The notes under the pieces: model-generated
What the model was told of the DNA's origin: nothing
Seen by the model: only the letters and a program-made list of their open reading frames with translations
Databases searched by the model: none
From: a virus
IMG/VR virus record: IMGVR_UViG_3300046004_000780
Location: 1 to 38,044 of that record
Reading direction: 5' to 3' (one strand)
DNA length: 38,044 bases
In this document: in pieces, positions 1 through 6,179 of the stretch
Layout: every line of letters starts with the position of its first letter
Numbering within the stretch: the first letter of the stretch is position 1
Translations under genes and position numbers: made by a program

Positions 1-2
1 AG

Positions 3-173
3 CCTGAAAAAAGAAAATATGAGCGGTTTCCTCCAGATGATGATTGTGATGTTTGGATGGTTCGCCGCGAAAAGGCGTGCTTTGTATATAGAGAGCTTTA
101 CATTCACTTCATGCAACCCGCATTGATGAACAGAAAAATAACCATTGATAGACTCATGGCTAATGACTTTTAA
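3..173 (+). CDS. C-terminal part of a small unknown protein (5' end outside the window)
   Basis: An open frame with no start codon enters from the left edge and encodes 56 residues, ending at a TAA that overlaps the next gene by 11 bases. The composition is ordinary for a soluble protein (KYERFPPDDDCDVW, then a basic stretch). The frame matches the frame leaving the right edge of the window at 37843-38044, so the two may be halves of one gene of about 124 codons on a circular molecule. I do not recognise a family. Confidence 0.5.
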   Translation, partial: PEKRKYERFPPDDDCDVWMVRREKACFVYRELYIHFMQPALMNRKITIDRLMANDF

Positions 174-432
174 AACGCGACCACAACTGGCAAAAAAGCA
201 CGGCTTAACAATGGGGGAGTTAAATTCTAGGATGAAAAATTCATGGGCAGACTTTCCCGCACCCGCTCATAAAATCGGCACAGTTACTTATTATGATGAA
301 ACAGAAGCAGATTTTTATATCATCAATAAGCTAGAAATAAGGCAAAGACTGTTAAAACAAAAGTTAGCCGCTAACTCAACGCCTGAAACTTATTTTGGTG
401 GGCAGAAGTTTTTAAAAGTATTTATTCGCTGA
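163..432 (+). CDS. Small phage protein of unknown function
   Basis: Encodes 89 residues starting MTFKTRPQLAKKHG. A longer frame begins at a TTG at 145. The ATG at 163 is preferred because it overlaps the stop of the preceding frame (TAA at 171-173), as expected for translational coupling. The N-terminus could be a short helix-turn-helix-like segment (QLAKKHGLTMGELNSRM), but that is weak evidence. It is the second gene of a rightward operon of small genes. No family is recognised. Confidence 0.55.
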   Translation: MTFKTRPQLAKKHGLTMGELNSRMKNSWADFPAPAHKIGTVTYYDETEADFYIINKLEIRQRLLKQKLAANSTPETYFGGQKFLKVFIR

Positions 433-443
433 GGTGGTTGTAA

Positions 444-803
444 ATGGCTTGGGCTGATATTGAAAAAAGAAAAGCGTATTACGCTAATAATAAAGAAAAG
501 ATGAAAGAGTATGACAAAAAATGGCGCGCTGATAATCCAGAAAAGGTTACGGAGCGGCGCAAGCAATACACTATCGACAACAAAGAAAAGATTAGTGAGG
601 TGGCAAAGCAATGGCGCGTTGATAATCCAGAAAAGGCTAGAGAAATATCAAATCAGCATTCTCGTCGATATAATGATGAATTAACATCTTCTAGTGTAGC
701 TAGAAGATTAGGTTTAAACCTAAAAACCGCACCAAAAGAACTAATTGAACTTAAACGACTTCAACTTTTAATAACTAGAGAAATAAGGGCTAAAAAATGT
801 TAA
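444..803 (+). CDS. Lysine-rich repeat protein of unknown function
   Basis: Encodes 119 residues, very rich in Lys, Glu and Asn. Repeated units of the type WRxDNPEK are visible at about residues 27-35 and 57-65, with a related DNKEKI unit between them. The repeat is visible in DNA as two 25-bp near-identical copies 90 bp apart. Similar 'NPEK' arrays occur in phage and HNH-associated proteins as charged, probably helical, nucleic-acid-binding regions; no HNH catalytic motif is present. GAGGTGG lies about 6 bases before the ATG. It overlaps the next gene by 7 bases. Confidence 0.6.
   Translation: MAWADIEKRKAYYANNKEKMKEYDKKWRADNPEKVTERRKQYTIDNKEKISEVAKQWRVDNPEKAREISNQHSRRYNDELTSSSVARRLGLNLKTAPKELIELKRLQLLITREIRAKKC
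521..635 (+). repeat. Pair of 25-bp direct repeats inside the Lys-rich gene
   Basis: Bases 521-545 and 611-635 differ at one position (GCGCGC versus GCGCGT) and are exactly 90 bp apart, so the reading frame is kept. They encode the WRxDNPEK units of the surrounding gene and probably arose by internal duplication. Confidence 0.8.
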
Positions 804-985
804 CAATTACTGAATTAAGAACTGATCTTTTAAAAGTCTACAAAGAACTAAGAAGCGGTGAACTAGAAGCAAAAGATGCAAAGCAGATCAATAACACCGC
901 CGGAAAAGTTATTGCAAGCGCGAAAGTCCAACTGGAATATGCGGTTTCTAGGGGCGAAAAGCCAGACATAGATTTTTTGCAATAA
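797..985 (+). CDS. Small helical phage protein of unknown function
   Basis: Encodes 62 residues (MLTITELRTDLLKVYKELR...), predicted mainly helical. The ATG overlaps the stop of the upstream gene and is preceded by AGGGCTAAAAA, a variant of the GGGCTAAC element found before several other starts in this genome. Short proteins of this kind (one helix, then a K/Q/N-rich turn and an AKVQLEY helix) are common in phage early regions, but their function is unknown to me. Confidence 0.6.
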   Translation: MLTITELRTDLLKVYKELRSGELEAKDAKQINNTAGKVIASAKVQLEYAVSRGEKPDIDFLQ

Positions 986-1009
986 ATTAAAATCACTGGA
1001 TCTTCTTAA

Positions 1010-1438
1010 ATGGGCTTTACCACTGACTTAAGGCTTGGTGAAGAAATTGAAGAAAAACTGCTGGCGGTTATTCGCAAGAAACACCCGTCGGCGGTCAAGA
1101 TCCCGAAAAAGTTTTCTGCCTATGATATTTTTATTCCTGAGAACGGAAAAAAGATTGAAGTTAAATATGATAAAAAAAGCAATGAAACGGGTAATATTGT
1201 TATTGAAATAGAAATGTTTGGTAAGCCAAGTGGATTAATGGCGACCGAAGCCGATTGGTGGGTATTCTACGACGACAATGATTTTATGGCGATCTCGCCC
1301 AAAGATATAACCTATTTTCTGTTTATCAATCGCCTGATCCATACAGAGTTTGTTGGGTCAGGCGACAACCAAAAGAAAAAGGCTTTCTTAGTTCCAAAAG
1401 ATAAGCTATTTAAATCCTGCATAAGATTTCAAGCCTGA
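1010..1438 (+). CDS. PD-(D/E)XK nuclease-like protein
   Basis: Encodes 142 residues. An N-terminal helix with acidic residues (LGEEIEEKL, 9-17) is followed by a core with D39 in YDIFIP and E50-V-K52 in KIEVKYD, separated by a short hairpin. This is the layout of PD-(D/E)XK nucleases, with D39/E50/K52 as the metal and catalytic triad and an acidic residue from helix 1. The size fits Holliday-junction-resolvase-like or restriction-endonuclease-like small phage enzymes. It is the last gene of the rightward operon, ending two bases before a convergent leftward gene. The fold assignment rests on motif only. The substrate is unknown. Confidence 0.5.
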   Translation: MGFTTDLRLGEEIEEKLLAVIRKKHPSAVKIPKKFSAYDIFIPENGKKIEVKYDKKSNETGNIVIEIEMFGKPSGLMATEADWWVFYDDNDFMAISPKDITYFLFINRLIHTEFVGSGDNQKKKAFLVPKDKLFKSCIRFQA

Positions 1439-1439
1439 T

Positions 1440-1670
1440 TTACTTACCCACCGGAATAATAACGACCTTTGTATTTGTACTTTTCTTGCTAACATCCATG
1501 TTATAGATCTTAACTGCTGGTTTGTTTGGGGTATGAACCTCGACAAAACTGCCGAAGTTATACGCCCTCACTCCGCCCGTGCAATTAGTCATGTTGCCAA
1601 CCACGACGCACGAATCAGCAAAAATAGAGGTTGAAACTAGAATCAATCCCAATAAAATATAATTTTTCAT
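1440..1670 (-). CDS. Small secreted protein, possible lysogenic-conversion factor
   Basis: Encodes 76 residues when started at the ATG that overlaps the upstream stop as ATGA; the frame also opens two codons earlier at a TTG. The N-terminus is a signal peptide: MKN, a hydrophobic core YILLGLILVSTSI, then a likely cut after FA-D. The mature part (about 58 residues) has two Cys in DSCVVVGNMTNC and looks beta-rich. There is no lipobox. It has no recognisable phage structural role. On the integrated map it would sit near the prophage edge, so export of a host-modifying protein is a reasonable inference, not a demonstrated function. Confidence 0.55.
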   Translation of the reverse strand: MKNYILLGLILVSTSIFADSCVVVGNMTNCTGGVRAYNFGSFVEVHTPNKPAVKIYNMDVSKKSTNTKVVIIPVGK

Positions 1671-1870
1671 AAACAATTCAATCCTGTTGCTTGGTCTATT
1701 AGTTTTTGAATTTCGGTATTTATTACATTCTTTAAGGTAGAGAATTGTAAATCATTAACTCCAACACCCGCCTTGTAGCCGTCATACATTCCATCAACAA
1801 CTTTTAATATTTCACGACAGTGCATTGCGGTAAGTTCTGAAATTAGTTTAGCTTTAGTTTCTGCGCTCAT
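1667..1870 (-). CDS. Small protein of unknown function
   Basis: Encodes 67 residues (MSAETKAKLISELTAMHC...), predicted helical. The start is preceded by a run of A, then GGGCTAACAA, the recurrent start-proximal element. It overlaps the downstream secreted-protein gene by 4 bases, so the two are probably co-translated. No family is recognised. Confidence 0.55.
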   Translation of the reverse strand: MSAETKAKLISELTAMHCREILKVVDGMYDGYKAGVGVNDLQFSTLKNVINTEIQKLIDQATGLNCL

Positions 1871-1950
1871 TTGTTAGCCCTTTTTTTTTAAATGAATCAA
1901 GATCAAGCTGTATAGCGACATTTTGAACGGTCAATGTACAGCTTTATTAA

Positions 1951-2121
1951 TTACCTGATAACGCTTTTATCTCTAAATTTCGCGGCTCGAGCCTTGTTCA
2001 GACATTTAGTGCAGACTGTTTTTTTAATCAGTCCGGTAAACTCAGATCCACAAAGCGTGCATTTTTTTGTTTCAGTCTTACGAAACGACGCAAGAGCCGC
2101 GCCATGATTAATTGGTTCCAT
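1951..2121 (-). CDS. Small zinc-finger protein
   Basis: Encodes 56 residues from MEPINHGAALASF. The frame opens eight codons earlier, but this ATG has GGGGAA five to six bases upstream and is preferred. CTLCGSEF and CTKCLNKA form a CxxC-x12-CxxC treble-clef or ribbon-type zinc site, followed by a basic tail (KARAAKFRDKSVIR). It is likely a DNA-binding or adaptor protein. It lies in the leftward accessory operon behind the 153-aa gene. Confidence 0.6.
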   Translation of the reverse strand: MEPINHGAALASFRKTETKKCTLCGSEFTGLIKKTVCTKCLNKARAAKFRDKSVIR

Positions 2122-2162
2122 CTTATTCCCCAAATAAAGCCACATCCTTGTGGCGGTGATTA

Positions 2163-2624
2163 TTATTTAATTTTTACAAGAACCCGATTATGTAGGCATT
2201 GAATATCCCCGCCCGCCACTATCACCTGTATTTCAATTCTTTTTTGTCCGGCATCAGTTTGGAAAAACCAAGTTCCCTCGAATCCGCCCTGCTTATATTG
2301 TTCAACTCCGTCAATGATTTCTTTAACGCCTGAGTCAGCAAGTTTTTTAGCGATTTTCGCGTTTCGCTCAGAAGTCTTTTTTTCATGGTTTTTAGTTAAG
2401 ACCTCAAATAAGCCATTATTTCCATAACATCTTAAAAGCTCATACCAGCCTTTGCCGCCGCACAAACTAAACATCTTTTGATAATCCCAACCGCCAAAAG
2501 GTTTGGTATCTTGGTAAGCTCGAACCGCCTTTCTTCTAGCGGGTATGCTTTCAATAATGCTATTTAACTCTGCATCATCAAACTCTTTTAAGACTGCTTC
2601 AATTTTTTCTATAAATGTAATCAT
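2163..2624 (-). CDS. Phage accessory protein of unknown function
   Basis: Encodes 153 residues (MITFIEKIEAVLKEFDDAEL...). The N-terminal third is helical; then comes a Gly/Trp/Tyr-rich part (FGGWDYQKMF, GGKGWYELLRCYG) and a beta-rich C-terminus (RIEIQVIVAGG). The start is preceded by GAAAGGGGCTAACGAA, the best copy of the start-proximal element. It is the first gene of the leftward operon reading away from attP. No family is recognised. Confidence 0.55.
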   Translation of the reverse strand: MITFIEKIEAVLKEFDDAELNSIIESIPARRKAVRAYQDTKPFGGWDYQKMFSLCGGKGWYELLRCYGNNGLFEVLTKNHEKKTSERNAKIAKKLADSGVKEIIDGVEQYKQGGFEGTWFFQTDAGQKRIEIQVIVAGGDIQCLHNRVLVKIK

Positions 2625-2674
2625 TTCGTTAGCCCCTTTCTTTTTCTTGTTAAGTTGGGTGTATTATTTCAGGT

Positions 2675-2698
2675 ATAACGCACAACGTAAAGCGTTAT
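2675..2698. promoter_or_regulatory. Inverted repeat upstream of the leftward accessory operon
   Basis: ATAACGC and GCGTTAT form a perfect 7-bp inverted repeat around 10 bases. It lies about 50-75 bp upstream of the start at 2624, where a leftward promoter with an AATAAT-like -10 could sit. It may be an operator or an integration-protein site; the function is not shown. Confidence 0.35.
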
Positions 2699-2768
2699 TT
2701 ATAGGCGAAACAAATTAAAATAAAATAATACTGATTAACTAACGGAAAAACAGACGATGAAAATATTG

Positions 2769-2791
2769 AAAGGCACCACAAAAGGCACCAC
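2769..2791 (+). repeat. attP left arm: two copies of AAAGGCACCAC
   Basis: Copies at 2769-2779 and 2781-2791 are identical and 12 bp apart. The same pair recurs at 3032-3054 in the same orientation, on the other side of the tRNA-like core. Paired short direct repeats flanking a core are the hallmark of arm-type integrase binding sites in attP. Confidence 0.75.
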
Positions 2792-2798
2792 GCATAAA

Positions 2799-2830
2799 AA
2801 AGGCTTAGATGAATTAACGTCTAAGCCTTT
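2799..2830 (-). terminator. Rho-independent terminator carried next to the att core
   Basis: AAAGGCTTAGA (2799-2809) and TCTAAGCCTTT (2820-2830) are a perfect 11-bp inverted repeat with a 10-base loop. Read leftwards it ends in six or more T (complement of the A-run at 2796-2801). It lies just downstream of the 3' end of the tRNA fragment, so after integration it would terminate the rebuilt tRNA-Thr gene. It could also act in the other direction. Confidence 0.8.
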
Positions 2831-2838
2831 GATTTATT

Positions 2839-2890
2839 TGGAGCTAGTGAGGGGATTCGAACTCCTGACCGGCTGATTACAAATCAGCCT
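2839..2890 (-). other. att core: 3' half of tRNA-Thr(TGT), partial
   Basis: Read on the minus strand, this holds a full anticodon arm (GCTGA TTTGTAA TCAGC, anticodon TGT), variable loop, a T arm with TTCGAAT, the 3' acceptor strand CACTAGC, discriminator T and encoded CCA. Upstream of the anticodon arm the sequence is AT-rich and lacks the D arm and 5' acceptor strand, so this is not a complete tRNA gene. Tyrosine-integrase phages carry such 3' halves to restore the host tRNA after integration. It predicts attB in a host tRNA-Thr(TGT) gene. Confidence 0.85.
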
Positions 2891-3031
2891 ATATATAGTT
2901 ACAAGGCTTTCATCCGTATTCACTCTTGTTTCACTTTAGTACCAAAATCGTTTAAAATCAACGCGCTTAGTGTATCAAAAAGTTTCATTGTATGCTACTT
3001 TGCTCAAAACAGCATGATTAAGACCGCAACA

Positions 3032-3054
3032 AAAGGCACCACAAAAGGCACCAC
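3032..3054 (+). repeat. attP right arm: two copies of AAAGGCACCAC
   Basis: Identical copies at 3032-3042 and 3044-3054, 12 bp apart, end about 20 bp before the integrase ATG. They match the left-arm pair. The overlap with the integrase leader suggests the integrase can bind its own promoter or leader region. Confidence 0.75.
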
Positions 3055-3075
3055 AAATTAAAAGGGCTAACGAAA

Positions 3076-4281
3076 ATGAAGTTTACAGATAACTGGCTAA
3101 AAGGTTTAAAACCTTTAGCGGCATCCTATCGAATTAATGAATCTGGAGCAGACAAAGGTTTTGGCGTTAAAGTCATTCCATCCGGAAGCGTGTCATTTTA
3201 TATTCAATACTCAACTGATAAAAAGAAACGCTTTTTTAATTTAGGTAAATATCCATCAACCACACTTGCCGATGCAAGAGAAAAATGCCGTGCTACTAGA
3301 GTTTTAATTGACACCGGAACAGATCCACAAAAACAAGAAATAAACACAACAGGCACTTGTCTTGAGTTGTTTGCTTATTATATAGACGGAATGAAACAGG
3401 ATGGTAAGCGAACATGGCACGATGTTGAAGTAACGCTTATGACAAACTGCCAAGATCTTCTTGCTATAAATGCTTGCGATGTTACGCCCTCACATATAAA
3501 AAAAATATTGCACGCGGTTATTCAGCGCGGTTCATTAGTTCAATCAAATCGGCTGAGATCTTATTTGCGACGCGCTTTTGAAGTCGGTATTTTTCATGAT
3601 AACTCACCTTTTCAAATGGAGTCATTGACCCTCTACAACATCACGACCAACCCAGTTGTTGCCGTTCCAAATAATACTGCCGCCGAAAGCGTAGGTGAGC
3701 GTGTACTCTCATTCGATGAATTAGCAATGCTCTGGAACTATACTGGCAATAACTTAACCTATTCCGTTGCTATAGCATTAAAGCTCATTATTGCTTTTGG
3801 GGGTATGAGAACGGGCGAAGTAACGCGCGCATTGATTGACGAGTTTGATTTTGAAGCGATGGTTTGGTCAATGCCTCCTGATCGAACCAAAACGGGCAAG
3901 GTCACTGGTCGCTGGCATCTTTTACCGATCACCGAATTATGCAGTTATCTAATAAAAAGCCAGATGGCTTTGTATAACGACACGCCCTGCTTGTTCCCTA
4001 ATAAGTGGGGTCATGAGCGACCCCAATCAGATACGGCGCTTAGTCATGTCGTTAAAAAGTTCTGCCTGTTAGAAAACTTTGAACCATTCACAGCAAAAGA
4101 TCTACGCCGAACCGTTAAAACAAGAATGGGCGAGCTAGGTATAAAAAAATCAATTCGGGATAGGATACAAAATCATGCGCTAACGGATGTAAGCTCAAAG
4201 CATTATGATCGCTGGGATTATATGCCGGAAAAAAAGGAAGTGCTCGATCTCTGGGCTAAAACCTTAATGAATCTTAAATAG
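3076..4281 (+). CDS. int: Tyrosine-recombinase integrase
   Basis: Encodes 401 residues. The N-terminal arm-binding domain (DUF4102 type, residues 1-90; GFGVKVIPSGSVSFYIQY) is followed by a core-binding SAM-like domain (about 100-190) and a catalytic domain. Catalytic residues visible: R245 (GMRTGEV), R344 (KDLRRT), H367 (QNHAL) and the nucleophile Y377 (SKHYDRWDY). The first His of the HxxR box is K341, a substitution I believe occurs in this integrase subfamily. It integrates and excises phage DNA at attP/tRNA-Thr. AAAGGGCTAACG precedes the ATG. It is convergent with and overlaps the tail gene D by 8 bases, with no terminator between them. Confidence 0.95.
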   Translation: MKFTDNWLKGLKPLAASYRINESGADKGFGVKVIPSGSVSFYIQYSTDKKKRFFNLGKYPSTTLADAREKCRATRVLIDTGTDPQKQEINTTGTCLELFAYYIDGMKQDGKRTWHDVEVTLMTNCQDLLAINACDVTPSHIKKILHAVIQRGSLVQSNRLRSYLRRAFEVGIFHDNSPFQMESLTLYNITTNPVVAVPNNTAAESVGERVLSFDELAMLWNYTGNNLTYSVAIALKLIIAFGGMRTGEVTRALIDEFDFEAMVWSMPPDRTKTGKVTGRWHLLPITELCSYLIKSQMALYNDTPCLFPNKWGHERPQSDTALSHVVKKFCLLENFEPFTAKDLRRTVKTRMGELGIKKSIRDRIQNHALTDVSSKHYDRWDYMPEKKEVLDLWAKTLMNLK

Positions 4282-5443
4282 TGTCGGCAATATCATCAGC
4301 GCCCTCTATATTTTCAACTGAATCAAAATCAGCTGGTACTGCAATCTCCGCCTCAACTGTACAAGTGTAACCTCCAGATCCGAGGTTATGCACAACGCTT
4401 GTAATAATCCAGTCGCCATTCACGCCATCACGAAAGTCGGCTGTAGTCATCATAACTTCCGCCGCCAGCTCAGGATGTCCGGGCATTGTAAGGGTGAGTT
4501 TAGCTTTTTGACGCGCCCTGCGTGACAGTTCCGCCTTTGCCGCCGCTATTGCAGTTGCCTGATCGGTAAATTGAGTTTTAATAGATGTTTCAGGATCTCC
4601 ATTGCCAACGGTGACAGCATGATTGGTGGTATATGCCGCTGGCGCATAAAAGACGGGCTTAATTTCTGTCTTTTTATCGCTTGATTTAACGCTTGATTTT
4701 TTGTGCTTAACTTTAATGTGATGGCGTTTAGCGGTATCGATATTATGCCAATAGACCCGAACGGTTCCAGACTCCTCACGCTTTGCTAATACTACATGAT
4801 AGCTAGTAACATCCGACGGCACGACTCGTAATTTAAAGTCCTTGCCGCTCATGGTTTTGCCCTCGGCTTTTTTTGCAACGATCAATTTCCCCGCCGCAAC
4901 TTTTACCGCTCCATCAAATCGCCGACAAATCCTAAGCAAAAAATGCAGATCCGATTCATCAACCTGATAAACGCCGTGCACGATTAAATTTTGTATTGAT
5001 TTTGAAACGACGGCTTCAAGTCCATGCTCTTTAGCGATGGTTTTAACCATAGTGGTTAGTGTGCTTTCATTCCAGCGACGATTTTTTTGTGTTTGTAATT
5101 GTGACTCACCACCTTTGCTGGCGTCAAACGTCGCAGATCTAGCGCGAACTATAATAGTTTCGGGATAACCCTCTAGCTCCACTTCATCAACTACAAACTT
5201 GCCCATGTACTGGGTCACGTTGTCATAGCCCAAATGCAACATGAGTTCAGCGCCAGTTTGAGGCATTGCAATTCTTTCGTCGGGTTTTCCGTCGCTGATA
5301 TGGATTTCTAGCTTATCAGACGCTAACCCCGCCGCATCGGTATAGCTAAGGCTGATAAGCCTTTCTTCAAGTTTTTTTGATATGTCATTTCCATTTGCTT
5401 CAATGATCCATTGAGGCTGGCGACCAACCTTGCTTAATCCCAT
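4274..5443 (-). CDS. D: Baseplate hub / late control protein, P2 gpD type
   Basis: Encodes 389 residues. The N-terminus (WIIEANGNDISKKLEERLIS) and the following beta-rich domain with VTQYMGKFVVDEVELEG match the phage late-control-D family, related to T4 gp27 and the N-terminal part of VgrG. In P2-like phages gpD forms the hub on which the spike gpV sits. Lys-rich linker at about 245-260 (KVKHKKSSVKSSDKK). It is the last gene of the tail operon after X, as in P2. Confidence 0.9.
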   Translation of the reverse strand: MGLSKVGRQPQWIIEANGNDISKKLEERLISLSYTDAAGLASDKLEIHISDGKPDERIAMPQTGAELMLHLGYDNVTQYMGKFVVDEVELEGYPETIIVRARSATFDASKGGESQLQTQKNRRWNESTLTTMVKTIAKEHGLEAVVSKSIQNLIVHGVYQVDESDLHFLLRICRRFDGAVKVAAGKLIVAKKAEGKTMSGKDFKLRVVPSDVTSYHVVLAKREESGTVRVYWHNIDTAKRHHIKVKHKKSSVKSSDKKTEIKPVFYAPAAYTTNHAVTVGNGDPETSIKTQFTDQATAIAAAKAELSRRARQKAKLTLTMPGHPELAAEVMMTTADFRDGVNGDWIITSVVHNLGSGGYTCTVEAEIAVPADFDSVENIEGADDIADTI

Positions 5444-5646
5444 AATTTAATGCCAGCGGCTTTAGATTGGCTGGTAAAATCAGGCAAATTAATAACGACG
5501 CCATAAGGGTAAGTAGCTCCAAGATCCGCAAGATTTGGGTTAGCTAAAAAAACTTGCTCAACAACGCCATTTTCAACACTGCCGTAATATTTCCAAGCAA
5601 TATAGTCGAGCGTGTCGCCCTCTCTAGTCGTGTAAGTAGTAGCCAT
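5434..5646 (-). CDS. X: Tail protein X, LysM-like
   Basis: Encodes 70 residues, the usual size for gpX. The LysM-type pattern is clear: YTTREGDTLDYIAWKYYGS at the start, then VFLANPNLADLG and a hydrophobic GVVINLPDF. In P2-like tails gpX is a baseplate or tail protein, possibly contacting peptidoglycan. It overlaps D by 10 bases and abuts U by one base, so it is translationally coupled in the U-X-D order typical of P2. Confidence 0.9.
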   Translation of the reverse strand: MATTYTTREGDTLDYIAWKYYGSVENGVVEQVFLANPNLADLGATYPYGVVINLPDFTSQSKAAGIKLWD

Positions 5647-6179
5647 TAAAACATTCCTTTTACGGCGGCAATCAGCTGGTCGTAACCGTCACCGACTGAG
5701 AAATTGCGTAGAGTTAAGTTGAACTCGATCTTTTTAGCGACGCCAAAAGCGGCAAATACAGTATGAGTTTCTTCGATGGTTTCAATCACATACTCGCCTA
5801 AAATTCCGCCAGCAACCGTAATCATCATTTGTGGCACACCTGACGCGGCAAGCACTCTTAACTTATCAATCTGCCCCGTTCCGCCTTTATACTCTGGATA
5901 AATAACACCAGCCAGTGTGATAGTTTCCGGTCCACTCCCGCAATACTGCAAAACCTCATGCGCGCCGAAAACCTCCTGCGCTGACCATCGGTAAGTATTG
6001 TTTCTTTTAAAATCCTGATAAGCCGCCGTGTTGAGCGAGAATAAAAAATCGCCCAACATTAGTTGCGGTATGTAGCCAGTTAATGAATCAAGGAACGATG
6101 CAACGCCATTAATCGCCGAAGTAGGAACGCTTTGCGCTTTACTCGCTATGCCGTCAAATAGATCACCCATGCCAGCCAT
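5646..6179 (-). CDS. U: Tail protein U
   Basis: Encodes 177 residues. The central region (LMLGDFLFSLNTAAYQDF, RWSAQEVFG, ETITLAGVIYPEYKG, GVPQMMITV, GEYVIETIEETHTVF, KIEFNLTLRNF) matches P2 gpU. Compared with P2 gpU (about 160 residues) there is an extra 25-30-residue N-terminus. It lies between tape measure T and X with one-base overlaps. Confidence 0.9.
   Translation of the reverse strand: MAGMGDLFDGIASKAQSVPTSAINGVASFLDSLTGYIPQLMLGDFLFSLNTAAYQDFKRNNTYRWSAQEVFGAHEVLQYCGSGPETITLAGVIYPEYKGGTGQIDKLRVLAASGVPQMMITVAGGILGEYVIETIEETHTVFAAFGVAKKIEFNLTLRNFSVGDGYDQLIAAVKGMF

Larger units (their letters stand above)
2769..3054. other. attP (arm sites, tRNA core, arm sites)
   Basis: The region has arm repeats at 2769-2791, a terminator, the tRNA-Thr 3' core at 2839-2890, about 140 bp of AT-rich DNA, and arm repeats again at 3032-3054, just before the integrase start. 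Arm repeats on both sides of the core indicate an intact attP rather than attL or attR. The DNA in this window therefore seems to be in the excised, circular or circularly permuted form. No protein gene is seen in 2625-3075. Confidence 0.65.

Noticed and set aside
390-611. Minus-strand hydrophobic frame overlapping the Lys-rich gene
   Set aside because: Its Phe/Ile-rich composition is the reverse complement of AAA/GAA codons in the real gene; no start context.
2839-2890. Complete tRNA gene
   Set aside because: Only the anticodon arm to CCA is present; the D arm and 5' acceptor strand are absent, so it is an att fragment.
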